Shown here piece after piece: positions 26,447 through 35,490 of a stretch of DNA of 64,000 bases (the first letter of the stretch is position 1; the number at the start of each line of letters is the position of its first letter). The DNA is from Pelagibacterium xiamenense (GTDB taxonomy: Bacteria > Pseudomonadota > Alphaproteobacteria > Rhizobiales > Devosiaceae). Where the stretch lies: the NCBI RefSeq assembly GCF_021166475.1, contig NZ_JAJOYS010000001.1:744001-808000 (forward strand), in the 5' to 3' direction. The position numbers were made by a program, and so were the translations under genes. The notes beneath the pieces are model-generated. The model made no database searches. It had not been told where the DNA came from and saw nothing but the letters and a program-made list of their open reading frames with translations.

Positions 26447-28306
26447 ATGGCCAAGGCGTCAGGCTATCGGCATGTCCGGATGGGGCGGATGGACGTCACC
26501 CTTAAGAAGGGGGAAGGTGGCGTCATTTATGCGCGTTCCACAGAGCCGCTCCCGGCTGCGGCGCGGAGCATGACCGACCGGCTGGCCCATTGGGCTCGGG
26601 AAAGACCCGACGCCGTTTTTCTCGCCGACAGGGGCGAGGACTGGGCATGGCGGCGCCTGACATACGGCGAGGCCTGGGCAGCGATCCAGCCGATCGCGCA
26701 GCGACTGCTCGATGCAGGATTGAGTGCGGAACGGCCTCTCGTCATTCTTTCGGGCAACGAGATCGAGCATGCTCTGCTGGGCCTTGCCGCTATGCTTGTC
26801 GGCGTGCCCTACGCGCCACTCGCTCCGGCCTATTCCATCGTCTCCAAGGACTTCGCCAAGCTCCGGCACGTCGCCGACCTGCTCGAGCCGGGCATGATCT
26901 ACGCAAGCGACGGCGAGCGCTTCGCGCCCGCAATCGATGCGGTATTTGATCGCGATATCCCGGTGATCGTACGCAAGAATCGTCTCCAGAACCGCCCGTG
27001 CGAACGTCTGGACGACATTCGGGCCGGGTCGGCGGCCGATGCCGTCGATGGGGCCAGTGCTGCCGTCGGTCCCGATACCATTGCGAAGTTCCTCTTCACC
27101 TCCGGTTCGACCGGCATGCCCAAGGCGGTTATCACCACCCAGCGCATGCTTACCTGCAATCAGGAAATGATCCGCTCCGCGCTCGCTTTTCTCGCGGACG
27201 AGCCGCCGGTCATGGTCGACTGGATGCCCTGGAACCACGTCGCCGCCGGCAGCCACAATTTCGGGATAGTGCTCTATAATGGCGGCACGTATTACATCGA
27301 CGACGGCGTAGCGACCCCTGAGGGTATCTTGCGCACGGTCCGCAACCTTGAAGAGGTTTCGCCGACCTTTTACAGCAACGTCCCCAAGGGCTACGAGCTG
27401 CTGGTCGGGCACTTGAGCGACAACCCGCGCCTGCGCGAGAGCTTTTTCAAAGACCTCAAGGTACTCCAATACGCCGGGGCCAGCCTGGCCCAGCACGTAT
27501 GGGATGGGCTCGACGCCGCCGCGACGTCGGCCACCGGCGAACGCATCATGATCATCACCGGATACGGCTCGACCGAAACGGCTCCCTTTGCGTTCACGAC
27601 GACCTGGGCGGTCGACCGGGCCGGCCTTGTCGGGCTCCCCGCAGCCGGGCTTGAAATCAAGCTGGTGCCCAACGCCGAAAAGCTCGAACTGCGTCTCAAG
27701 GGGCCATCGATCACGCCGGGCTATTGGAAGCAGCCCGACAAGACCGCCGAGTCGTTCGACGAGGAAGGGTTCTACAAGATCGGTGATGCGCTCAAATTCG
27801 CCGATCCCGACGACGTCTCGCGTGGCTTTGTCTTCGACGGCCGGGTGACGGAGGATTTCAAGCTCTCCACCGGCACCTGGGTGAATACTGCCGGCGTGCG
27901 GAGTGCGGCCATTGCGGCGTGCAAACCGATGATCCGCGATATCGTTCTGACCGGCGCCGACAGGAATTACCTCGGCGGGTTGATTTTCCCGGACCTGGAC
28001 GCCTGCCGGAGACACGCCGGGCTCAACGGAAGCGCCCGCGATGCGGAGGTGGTGACGCACCCCGAGGTCATCGCCTTTTTCCAGGATGCCTTGGATGCGC
28101 TCGCCGCGCAGGCTACCGGCAGCGCCAGCCACATAGCGCGGGCCGTGCTGCTTGATAGCCCGCCCAGCATGGAGGCCAGCGAAGTTACGGACAAAGGTTC
28201 GATCAACCAGCGCGCGGTGATGGCCGCCCGCGCCGACAAGTTCGAGGCACTCTACGCCGATCCCGCGCCGGAGTGTGTTCTCCAATTCAAAAGAAAGGGT
28301 GCCTAG
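26447..28306 (+). CDS. fcs: Feruloyl-CoA synthetase-like acyl-CoA ligase
   Basis: A 619-aa AMP-dependent ligase expected to activate ferulate or p-coumarate with CoA and ATP. Motifs are the P-loop [14 protein letters not shown] (near 218-231), [10 protein letters not shown] (near 370) and a C-terminal [23 protein letters not shown] block. Its length and the extended N-terminus match the feruloyl-CoA synthase group (about 620 aa) rather than short 4CL enzymes. The ATG has GGGAGGAG 6-7 bases upstream. The thiolase gene follows directly. The exact cinnamate preference is inferred from neighbours. Confidence 0.85.
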   Translation: MAKASGYRHVRMGRMDVTLKKGEGGVIYARSTEPLPAAARSMTDRLAHWARERPDAVFLADRGEDWAWRRLTYGEAWAAIQPIAQRLLDAGLSAERPLVILSGNEIEHALLGLAAMLVGVPYAPLAPAYSIVSKDFAKLRHVADLLEPGMIYASDGERFAPAIDAVFDRDIPVIVRKNRLQNRPCERLDDIRAGSAADAVDGASAAVGPDTIAKFLFTSGSTGMPKAVITTQRMLTCNQEMIRSALAFLADEPPVMVDWMPWNHVAAGSHNFGIVLYNGGTYYIDDGVATPEGILRTVRNLEEVSPTFYSNVPKGYELLVGHLSDNPRLRESFFKDLKVLQYAGASLAQHVWDGLDAAATSATGERIMIITGYGSTETAPFAFTTTWAVDRAGLVGLPAAGLEIKLVPNAEKLELRLKGPSITPGYWKQPDKTAESFDEEGFYKIGDALKFADPDDVSRGFVFDGRVTEDFKLSTGTWVNTAGVRSAAIAACKPMIRDIVLTGADRNYLGGLIFPDLDACRRHAGLNGSARDAEVVTHPEVIAFFQDALDALAAQATGSASHIARAVLLDSPPSMEASEVTDKGSINQRAVMAARADKFEALYADPAPECVLQFKRKGA

Positions 28307-28307
28307 G

Positions 28308-29555
28308 GTGACGACAGCATCGCACGGCCTGCACGCAAAGTTCGAAAACGCCTACCTCATAGATGGCGCCCGGACGCCGTTTGTCGATTATCGCGGTGCG
28401 CTCTCGATGATCTCGCCCATCGATCTGGGCATCAAGTCAGCCCGGGCGGCAATCGCCAAGGCCGGTGTGCCCCCCGAAGACGTGGGGACGACGATTGCCG
28501 GGTCGATGGCCCAGGCATCGTACGATGCCTACGTCACCCCGCGTCACATCGGGCTTTATGCCGGCGCGCCGGTCGAACGGCCCGCGCATCTCGTCCAACG
28601 CATCTGCGGCACGGGCATCGAGGTCCTGAGCCAGGCCGCGGACGCGGTTTCGCTCGGGCGCGTCGAGCTCGCTCTTGGCGTGGGCACCGAATCCATGAGC
28701 CGCAACCCGATCGCGGCCTATACTCACCGCAACGGCTTTGCCATGGGGCAGGTCGAATTCAAGGATTTCCTCTGGGAGGCCCTGCTTGATCCTGCCGCGC
28801 GCTGCTCGATGGGCGATACCGCCGAAAACCTCGCCCGCGATTACGGGATTTCGCGCGAGGAGGTTGACCGCTATGCCTCGCGCAGCTTCGAACGCGCCGT
28901 AGCGGCGCAGGAGCGCGGAATTCTGCGCGAGGAGATCGTTCCGGTCGAAAACGAGGCGTTCGAGCGGGAAGGGCTGGAACCGCGCGGCATCAAGCTTGGG
29001 CGGGGCGTCGAGACCGTCGATGCGGACAGCCATATCCGGCCCTCACCACTTGAAGTGCTCTCAAAGCTGCGCCCCGCTTTCGGCGGTGTCCAGACGGGCG
29101 GCAACTCCTCGGCGATTGTCGATGGCGCCGCCGGTGCTCTGGTTGGGTCCAAAGCCTATTGCGACCGCAATGGTATCAAGCCGCTTGCGCGCATGATCTG
29201 CAGCGCGGCCGTTGGCGTGCCGCCGCACATCATGGGTATCGGTCCGGCCCCGGCGATCCGCGCGGTGCTCGACGCCAGCGGGCTCAGCCTGGGCGAAATC
29301 GATCGCATCGAGATCAATGAAGCCTATGGCGCGCAGGTTCTCGCCTGCGTCCGAGAACTCGGGCTCGACGAAGACAAGCTCAACGTCAATGGCGGCGCCA
29401 TCGCGCTCGGCCATCCGCTCGGCGCGACCGGGGTTCGTCTTACCCTCACGCTGGCCTATGAATTGCGCCGCACGGGGTTGCGGTACGGCATCGCTTCGGC
29501 GTGTATCGGGGGCGGGCAGGGCATTGCGTTGCTCATCGAGAACATGGAGGCCTAA
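28308..29555 (+). CDS. Thiolase (beta-ketoacyl-CoA thiolase)
   Basis: A 415-aa thiolase with the catalytic Cys in RICGTGIEV, the NEAYGAQ loop, the His in ALGHPLGATG and the second Cys in ACIGGGQG. In this operon it should cleave the beta-keto form of feruloyl- or coumaroyl-CoA to vanilloyl- or 4-hydroxybenzoyl-CoA plus acetyl-CoA. The start is read as GTG at 28308, one base after the fcs stop, with AAAGGG upstream; an ATG frame beginning inside fcs (28275) is less likely. Confidence 0.88.
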   Translation: MTTASHGLHAKFENAYLIDGARTPFVDYRGALSMISPIDLGIKSARAAIAKAGVPPEDVGTTIAGSMAQASYDAYVTPRHIGLYAGAPVERPAHLVQRICGTGIEVLSQAADAVSLGRVELALGVGTESMSRNPIAAYTHRNGFAMGQVEFKDFLWEALLDPAARCSMGDTAENLARDYGISREEVDRYASRSFERAVAAQERGILREEIVPVENEAFEREGLEPRGIKLGRGVETVDADSHIRPSPLEVLSKLRPAFGGVQTGGNSSAIVDGAAGALVGSKAYCDRNGIKPLARMICSAAVGVPPHIMGIGPAPAIRAVLDASGLSLGEIDRIEINEAYGAQVLACVRELGLDEDKLNVNGGAIALGHPLGATGVRLTLTLAYELRRTGLRYGIASACIGGGQGIALLIENMEA

Positions 29556-29558
29556 GCG

Positions 29559-30320
29559 ATGCAGGTTGAAAACCGTCTCGCCATAGTGACCGGCGGCGGA
29601 TCCGGCCTTGGCGCTGCCACGGCGCGCGCGCTGGCCGCAAAGGGTGCCAAGGTCGCGGTTTTCGATCGCGATGCAGAAAAGGGTCAGGCTCTTGCTGACG
29701 ACATCGGTGGCCTCTTGTGTGCATGCGACGTCGCCGATCCCGGCGGCGCAGAAGCTGCCATCGAGACCGCTACAGCGGCGTTCGGTCCACCAGCAGTGCT
29801 CGTCAACTGCGCCGGCATCGGCACCGCTGGCCGGGTGGTCGGTCGCGAGGGGCCGATGCCGCTTGAGAATTTCGAGCGCGTAATCCGGGTCAACCTCGTT
29901 GGGACGTTCAACATGATCCGGCTCGTCGCGGCACGCATGAGCCTTGCCGAACCCGACGCCGGGAATGCGCGCGGTGTCATCGTGTCGACTGCGTCGGTCG
30001 CTGCTTTCGAGGGGCAGATCGGGCAAGCCGCCTATGCCGCGTCGAAAGGCGGCATTGCCGCGCTCACCTTGCCGGTGGCGCGCGAACTGGCACGTTTCGG
30101 GATCCGTGTGCTGACCGTCGCGCCCGGGCTCTTCAAGACGCCATTGCTCGAAGAATTGCCCGAGGAGACCCAGGCGGCTCTCGGTGCCGCAATTCCATTC
30201 CCCGCGCGATTGGGCGATCCCGGAGAGTTCGCGGGTCTCGTCCTGGCGATGATCGATAACGACTATCTCAACGGCGAGACCGTGAGGCTCGACGGCGCCT
30301 TGCGGATGCAGCCCAAATAG
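29559..30320 (+). CDS. SDR-family 3-hydroxyacyl-CoA dehydrogenase
   Basis: A 253-aa NAD(P)-dependent short-chain dehydrogenase. It has the Rossmann TGGGSGLG motif (10-17), NCAGIG (near 89), catalytic Ser in STASVAA and the YAASK pair. Similarity in pattern to the type-2 hydroxyacyl-CoA dehydrogenases (HSD10-like: APGLFKTPLLEELP) fits oxidation of the 3-hydroxy-phenylpropanoyl-CoA intermediate. It begins 3 bases after the thiolase and is 8 bases before the thioesterase. Confidence 0.88.
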   Translation: MQVENRLAIVTGGGSGLGAATARALAAKGAKVAVFDRDAEKGQALADDIGGLLCACDVADPGGAEAAIETATAAFGPPAVLVNCAGIGTAGRVVGREGPMPLENFERVIRVNLVGTFNMIRLVAARMSLAEPDAGNARGVIVSTASVAAFEGQIGQAAYAASKGGIAALTLPVARELARFGIRVLTVAPGLFKTPLLEELPEETQAALGAAIPFPARLGDPGEFAGLVLAMIDNDYLNGETVRLDGALRMQPK

Positions 30321-30328
30321 GACGCCCG

Positions 30329-30751
30329 ATGCTTGTTCATACGCGCACAGTCGAGATCGAATTCGGCGACTGCGATCCTGCCGGGATCGTCTATTATCCC
30401 AATTACTTCAGGTTGTTCGACGCATCCACCGCCCATCTTTTCGAGGCGGCCCTCGGGAAAAAGAAGATCGCATGGACCAAGGAATTCGGCATTGTGGGGA
30501 TTCCGATGGTCGATACCGGCGCGTCGTTTTCCCGCCCCGCGCGCTATGGTGACGTGGTCTCGATCCAGTCGCGCATCAAGGAATTCAAGCGCTCGAGCTT
30601 TACGGTCGAGCACCGTCTCTTCCACGGCGACGACGAGGCCATCACGGCCCACGAGGTCCGGGTCTGGGCCGAACGTCACCCTGACAAGCCCGATGCGATC
30701 CGGGCCGCGCCGATCCCTGCCGAGGTGATCGCCGCATTCGAGGGGAAATGA
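30329..30751 (+). CDS. Acyl-CoA thioesterase, 4-hydroxybenzoyl-CoA thioesterase type
   Basis: A 140-aa hotdog-fold enzyme. The N-terminal EFGDCDPAGIVYYPNYFRLF motif with catalytic Asp16 is diagnostic for the 4HBT/YbgC-type family. As the last gene of the fcs operon it should hydrolyse vanilloyl- or 4-hydroxybenzoyl-CoA to the free acid, releasing CoA. Its stop is one base from the stop of the convergent MarR gene. Confidence 0.88.
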   Translation: MLVHTRTVEIEFGDCDPAGIVYYPNYFRLFDASTAHLFEAALGKKKIAWTKEFGIVGIPMVDTGASFSRPARYGDVVSIQSRIKEFKRSSFTVEHRLFHGDDEAITAHEVRVWAERHPDKPDAIRAAPIPAEVIAAFEGK

Positions 30752-30752
30752 C

Positions 30753-31223
30753 CTACAGGTCGGCGAGTTTGCGCAGCAGAGCGACGAGCTTGTCCCGCTC
30801 GGCGTCTCCGCCAAGCCGGTCGACGCAGACCTGCTCGAACTCGGCCTGCAACGTGTCGAGTTCCGCGATGAGTTTTTCCCCTGCCGCGGTAAGAAACAGC
30901 GCCTGCGAGCGCTTGTCGCCTTCGGCCGCATGCCGCTCGGTCCAGCCGCGTGCATCGAGGCGGTTCATGAGCGCTGCGAAATTGGCGCGCTTGATCCCCA
31001 GGACCCGCGCAATGTCGATCTGCTTGCAGCCGGGGTTGTGTGCGATCAGCGTGAGCACCGAATATTCCGCCGGGCGGATGTCGTGCTCTTTGAAATGCTG
31101 CTGGAAGCGCTGGAAAACGCTCAGCTGCGCACGGCGGAGCTGGAACCCCAGGATCGAGGTGACCGGCGTTGCCGCAAACCCGCCTTTCGGCTTGCGTGCC
31201 GGACGATTTGCAACGTCTGTCAT
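30753..31223 (-). CDS. MarR-family transcriptional regulator (hydroxycinnamate regulon)
   Basis: A 156-aa winged-helix regulator. The DNA-binding part (about 50-115: AEYSVLTLIAHNPGCKQIDIARVLGIKRANF, then the wing with GDKRSQ) is flanked by dimerisation helices. MarR proteins of hydroxycinnamate clusters (HcaR, CouR, FerR types) are repressors released by the aryl-CoA thioester. The divergent gene is an enoyl-CoA hydratase, with a TGTTAT-N5-ATAACA palindrome between them. The same palindrome occurs before fcs, supporting control of both units. Confidence 0.87.
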   Translation of the reverse strand: MTDVANRPARKPKGGFAATPVTSILGFQLRRAQLSVFQRFQQHFKEHDIRPAEYSVLTLIAHNPGCKQIDIARVLGIKRANFAALMNRLDARGWTERHAAEGDKRSQALFLTAAGEKLIAELDTLQAEFEQVCVDRLGGDAERDKLVALLRKLADL

Positions 31224-31367
31224 AAGCTCCGCTCCTGATCGATTCCATTCCCGGGACCAAGCTTATCCCGGCACGGGCGGGCAAAGGCAAGCAGCGCAAG
31301 GGAGATTGGGCGATCCGCCGCGTGCGCAAAGTCCCGACGGGGTACATTCATGACTGGCACTCTTTAT

Positions 31368-31384
31368 TGTTATGTATTATAACA
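31368..31384. promoter_or_regulatory. Probable MarR operator in the marR/enoyl-CoA hydratase promoter
   Basis: TGTTAT-GTATT-ATAACA, a perfect 6-base inverted repeat with the same arms and spacer length as the site at 26409-26429. It lies between the divergent MarR regulator and hydratase genes, where autoregulation would be expected. Confidence 0.7.
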
Positions 31385-31418
31385 TTCTCATAAACAGCCG
31401 CGCGGGTCAAAGCCGCAT

Positions 31419-32219
31419 ATGGACAAGAACGACGAGGAGAGGCGGGTGACCGAGAGCCAGCCGGTATTGGAAACGCGGATTGAAGGCGAGATTGCCTATC
31501 TCACCTTCAATCGGCCTGAAAAGCGCAACGCGGTCAACGATGCCGTTGTCGATGCCCTCCGTGCGTTCTTCTCTGACATTCCCACAGGCGTTCGCGTTGC
31601 GATCCTTTCGGGCAATGGGGGGCATTTCTCGGCGGGGCTGGACCTTTCCGAGCAGGTGCGCCGCGAACCGCTCGAAGTCATGCGCCACTCGCGCAACTGG
31701 CACGCGGTCGCCCAGCTCGTTCAGCTCGGCGGTATCCCGGTGGTCGCGGCCATGACTGGCGCGGTGATGGGCGGCGGGCTTGAGATCGCCGCGGCGTGTC
31801 ACGTCCGGGTCGCCGAACCCGACGTCCGGTTCCGCATGCCCGAGGGGCAGCGCGGTATCTTCGTGGGGGGCGGCGCGTCGGTCCGCGTTGCCAGGATCAT
31901 CGGCGCCGACCGGTTGACAGAGATGATGCTGACCGGCCGCGCCTATTCCGCCGAGGAAGGCGAACGCATCGGACTGGTGCACTATCTCGCCGAAAGCGGC
32001 GGCGCGCTTCAGAAGGCCGAGGAACTCGCGCGCCAGATCGCGTCCAATTCGCGCGCAGTCAACTACCTCGTCATCCAGTCGATAGCACGAATCGCCAACA
32101 TGTCGGCCGAGGACGGTCTTTATACCGAGAGTCTTGCTGCCGCGTTGAGCCAGACCGGCGCGGATGCGGAGGAAGGGTTGCGGGCATTTCTGGAAAAGCG
32201 CCAGCCGAAGTTCGGATGA
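31419..32219 (+). CDS. Enoyl-CoA hydratase/crotonase family protein
   Basis: A 266-aa crotonase. NRPEKRNAVN, the oxyanion-hole stretch GGHFSAGLDL and the second oxyanion/helix GAVMGGGLEIAAAC are clear. Given the accompanying dehydrogenase and thiolase it should hydrate feruloyl-CoA or coumaroyl-CoA to the 3-hydroxy thioester. A hydratase/lyase (Ech) that directly yields vanillin is the alternative; no vanillin dehydrogenase is nearby, which favours the hydratase. An in-frame Met/Val a few codons later could also start. Confidence 0.83.
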   Translation: MDKNDEERRVTESQPVLETRIEGEIAYLTFNRPEKRNAVNDAVVDALRAFFSDIPTGVRVAILSGNGGHFSAGLDLSEQVRREPLEVMRHSRNWHAVAQLVQLGGIPVVAAMTGAVMGGGLEIAAACHVRVAEPDVRFRMPEGQRGIFVGGGASVRVARIIGADRLTEMMLTGRAYSAEEGERIGLVHYLAESGGALQKAEELARQIASNSRAVNYLVIQSIARIANMSAEDGLYTESLAAALSQTGADAEEGLRAFLEKRQPKFG

Positions 32220-32443
32220 TCCTTGCATGGCAGCGCCGCTTACCCGAGAGAGGACGGAACGGTGCGCCAAAAATGGAGGATGCGTGATAGCGCGAAGGCC
32301 GACTGTGGTTTCGGGCAAAAGAATAACGCTCAGGTTATCGTTCCTGCCGGATGTTTTCATTTTACGATACTGAGGGTTGCGAACACTATGAGGCGATTTC
32401 CGGTGGCCGAGGCACCGGTTGTTGTAATCGGGGAGGAACCATC

Positions 32444-32989
32444 GTGGAGATGGACCGAACAATCGTGGGACGCGCTGTCGCCGGGCTGGCGAAGCTGACC
32501 GCCATTGCCGGGGGGATCGTGCTTTTGCTGCTCGCGGTCCTCGTGGTTGTCAGCGTTACAGGACGGGCGCTGATCTGGGCCGGCCTGCGGCCTGTGACTG
32601 GAGATTATGAACTCGTTGCCGCCGGCGTTGGCTTCGCCGTTTTCGCGTTCCTGCCCTGGGCCCATCTCAATCGCGGGCATGCCGTCGTCACCATTTTGAG
32701 TGATACATTCGGTCCGCGCGTGAACGCATGGATTCTGGTCGTGACCGACTTTCTGATGCTCGCCGCTGCGATCTTTATCGCCTGGCGGCACGGGCTTGGG
32801 ATGATCGACAAGTTCAACTACGGGGAAACCACGATCCTGCTGCGCATGCCCCTGGGCTGGGGCTACGCCTCCGGGCTGGTGGGTGCTGTGGTCTTCGTCA
32901 TCGTCGCGTTTTACGTCCTTGTCCGCTCCATCGCAGACGCGCTCTCCGGCCGCGGACCGTCGGCCCATGAGGGAGGGGCGGGACATTGA
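32444..32989 (+). CDS. TRAP transporter small membrane subunit (DctQ type)
   Basis: A 181-aa membrane protein with four TM helices, the DctQ-like partner of the large TRAP permease. GTG at 32444 is chosen because GGGGAGGA sits 7 bases upstream; ATG at 32450 is possible. The stop overlaps the TTG start of the large subunit. With the dctM and dctP genes downstream it forms a Na+-driven secondary importer, probably for hydroxycinnamates or related aromatic acids. Confidence 0.88.
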   Translation: MEMDRTIVGRAVAGLAKLTAIAGGIVLLLLAVLVVVSVTGRALIWAGLRPVTGDYELVAAGVGFAVFAFLPWAHLNRGHAVVTILSDTFGPRVNAWILVVTDFLMLAAAIFIAWRHGLGMIDKFNYGETTILLRMPLGWGYASGLVGAVVFVIVAFYVLVRSIADALSGRGPSAHEGGAGH

Positions 32990-34308
32990 GCAACGTCGAA
33001 CTCGGTCTTTATGCCTTTCCCATCGTTCTCGCGCTGATCTTCCTGCGCGTACCCATTGGTCTTGCGATGCTCGGGGTCGGCGTTTTCGGATCCTATTTCA
33101 TTCTCGGCTCGTTCAATTCGGTTCTCGCCCAGTTCAAGAACCTTACCTACGGCACCTTTGCCAGCGAGTCGCTTTCCGTTGTGCCGCTCTTTCTGCTCAT
33201 GGGGCAGTTCGCGACCATTGGCGGCATGTCTTCGGCACTGTTCGAGGCGGCGTCAGGGTGGCTTGGACACAGGCGCGGCGGGGTTGCGATGGCCGCGGTC
33301 GGGGCTTGTGCGGGCTTCGGCGCCATCTGCGGGTCGTCTCTCGCGACAGCGGCCACGATGGGTCACGTCGCCCTGCCGGAAATGCGCAAGCACGGGTATT
33401 CGGGTGCGCTCGCCACGGGCGTCGTCGCCGCGGGCGGTACGCTCGGCATCCTCATTCCGCCCTCGGTCATCCTCGTCATCTTCGCGGTCCTGACCGAGCA
33501 GAACATCGCCAAGCTTTTCATGGCCGCCTTCATTCCGGGGATTCTCGCGGCCATCGGCTACATGATCGTTGCGGCGGTCTATGTGCGGGTCGACCCCAAA
33601 TCCTCCGGGCTGCGCGAGCGCGTACCCTATTCCGAACGCTTCCGGCAGCTTCTGCGTATCTGGCCGGTACTTGTGATCTTCATTCTGGTGATCGGCGGCA
33701 TCTATACGGGCATTTTCACCCCTACCGAAGCGGCTGCCATCGGCGCCGCGGGCACAGGGCTCATCGCGCTCGCATCGGGCAGCCTCAACCGTGAAAAACT
33801 GGTTGCCGCCCTCCTTGCCACGGCATCCTCGACCGCGATGATTTTTCTCATCGTTCTGGGAGCGGCTGCGCTCAACGGTTTTCTCGCACTCTCCCAACTG
33901 CCGCAATTCGCGTCGGGCTGGGTGGCCGAACAGGGCTTCAACCCGTGGCTCGTTCTCGTTGTGGTGCTGATCTTCTACCTCGTGATGGGCTGCGTCATGG
34001 ATTCGCTCTCCATGATCCTTCTGACCGTCCCCATCATCTTTCCGATGATGACGGGCCTCGATTTCGGTTTGACGCCGGACGAATTCGCCATCTGGTTCGG
34101 AATTCTGGTTCTGATTGTCGTCGAGGTCGGGCTGATTACGCCGCCTGTGGGTATGAATCTGTTCATCATCTCGTCGATGGCGCGCGATACCAAACTGTCC
34201 GAGACGTTTCGCGGGGTATTGCCGTTCGTGGCGAGCGACATCGTCCGGACGGGCATTCTGATTGCGTTCCCGAGCCTCACGCTCGGGCTCGTATGGCTCT
34301 TGTATTGA
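32986..34308 (+). CDS. TRAP transporter large permease (DctM type)
   Basis: A 440-aa integral membrane protein with about 12 hydrophobic segments, the translocating subunit of a TRAP system. The family pattern is visible in GACAGFGAICGSSLATAATM, GTLGILIPPSV and TPTEAAAIGA. The start is TTG at 32986, overlapping the stop of the small subunit as TTGA, with GAGGG upstream. The binding-protein gene follows after 89 bases. Confidence 0.92.
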   Translation: MSNVELGLYAFPIVLALIFLRVPIGLAMLGVGVFGSYFILGSFNSVLAQFKNLTYGTFASESLSVVPLFLLMGQFATIGGMSSALFEAASGWLGHRRGGVAMAAVGACAGFGAICGSSLATAATMGHVALPEMRKHGYSGALATGVVAAGGTLGILIPPSVILVIFAVLTEQNIAKLFMAAFIPGILAAIGYMIVAAVYVRVDPKSSGLRERVPYSERFRQLLRIWPVLVIFILVIGGIYTGIFTPTEAAAIGAAGTGLIALASGSLNREKLVAALLATASSTAMIFLIVLGAAALNGFLALSQLPQFASGWVAEQGFNPWLVLVVVLIFYLVMGCVMDSLSMILLTVPIIFPMMTGLDFGLTPDEFAIWFGILVLIVVEVGLITPPVGMNLFIISSMARDTKLSETFRGVLPFVASDIVRTGILIAFPSLTLGLVWLLY

Positions 34309-34397
34309 GTAGGGAGACTTCGAAGCGCCGGGAAAAGCAATAGAACCGGTCTTCGGGACGATCGCAAAGCGACGCGATCAACAAAGGGAGAAAAGGC

Positions 34398-35423
34398 ATG
34401 AAACTGTTCAAAACCATGACGGGCGGCGCGCTGGCGGCGGTGCTGCTTTCAACAACCGCTTTGGCGCAGGAGGTGACGCTACGCGTGCACCAGATGTTGC
34501 CCGCGCAGGCGACGATCCCCGCCCAGGCTATTGAGCCGTGGGCCGAGCGCGTCGAGGAGCAATCGGACGGACGCATCCAGGTCGAGCTCTATCCAGCCAT
34601 GCAACTGGGCGGCACCCCGCCGAGCCTTTATGACCAAGCGCTCGATGGCGTTGTCGACGTCATCTGGACTGTGCTGGGCTACACGCCGGGCCGCTTCCCC
34701 AAATCGGAGGTGTTCGAGCTGCCCTTTATGCTCACCAATGGCGAAGAAACCTCCGCAGCGTTCTACAACTATGTCCAGGAAAACGCGATGGACGAGTTCG
34801 CTGGCGTCCACGTGATCGCGCTGCACACACATGGCCCCGGGCTTTTCCATACCGATGAGCCTATCGAGACGCTTGAAGACCTCGAGGGCATGAAGATCCG
34901 CGGCGGTTCGCGCATCATTTCCAACATGCTGGCAAGCCTCGGCGCCGAGCCCGTCGGCATGCCCGTACCGCAGGTTACCGAAGCGCTCTCGCGCGGCGTG
35001 ATCAACGGCACCACTATCCCCTGGGAGGTGACGCCCGCGCTGCGCGTTTCCGAACTCGTCGACAATCACACCGAATTTTCGGGCGATCGCGGACTTTACA
35101 CCCAGACGTTCGGGTTCGTCATGAACCAGGCGAGTTACGATAGCCTGCCGGACGATCTCAAAGCGGTCATCGACGCCAATTCGGGCCTGGAGACGTCACG
35201 CGAATTCGGTCGGGTCATGGATCAGGGCGATGTCGTCGGCCGCCAGATCGCCGAGGAAGGCGGCAACAACATCATCCTGCTCGATGACGAGGAAACCGCC
35301 CGCTGGCGCGAAGCAGCGCAGCCGACGATCGACCAGTGGTTTGCCGACATGGAAGCCGTCGGGATCGATGGCCACGCCCTTTATGAGGCGGCGCAGGCTG
35401 CGCTTGCCGCCGAAACCGAGTAA
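34398..35423 (+). CDS. TRAP transporter substrate-binding protein (DctP type)
   Basis: A 341-aa periplasmic binding protein with a signal peptide of about 23 residues ending STTALAQ. The conserved ligand-carboxylate Arg lies in LEGMKIRGGSRI near 170. The ligand is an organic acid by family; the setting suggests a phenylpropanoid or aromatic acid. AAAGGGAG precedes the ATG. An intrinsic terminator follows 20 bases after the stop. Confidence 0.9.
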   Translation: MKLFKTMTGGALAAVLLSTTALAQEVTLRVHQMLPAQATIPAQAIEPWAERVEEQSDGRIQVELYPAMQLGGTPPSLYDQALDGVVDVIWTVLGYTPGRFPKSEVFELPFMLTNGEETSAAFYNYVQENAMDEFAGVHVIALHTHGPGLFHTDEPIETLEDLEGMKIRGGSRIISNMLASLGAEPVGMPVPQVTEALSRGVINGTTIPWEVTPALRVSELVDNHTEFSGDRGLYTQTFGFVMNQASYDSLPDDLKAVIDANSGLETSREFGRVMDQGDVVGRQIAEEGGNNIILLDDEETARWREAAQPTIDQWFADMEAVGIDGHALYEAAQAALAAETE

Positions 35424-35443
35424 GCGGGCGTTCACCGCAAATG

Positions 35444-35472
35444 AAAGGGGCGCCGGTTTCGGCGCCCTTTTT
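35444..35472 (+). terminator. Intrinsic terminator after TRAP operon
   Basis: Stem GGGCGCC/GGCGCCC, extended by AAAG/TTTT pairing, loop GGTTTC, then a T-run (TTTTTG). It ends the plus-strand TRAP unit, and being symmetric may also stop minus-strand vanB transcription. Confidence 0.82.
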
Positions 35473-35490
35473 GTATCCGCCATGGAAAAG

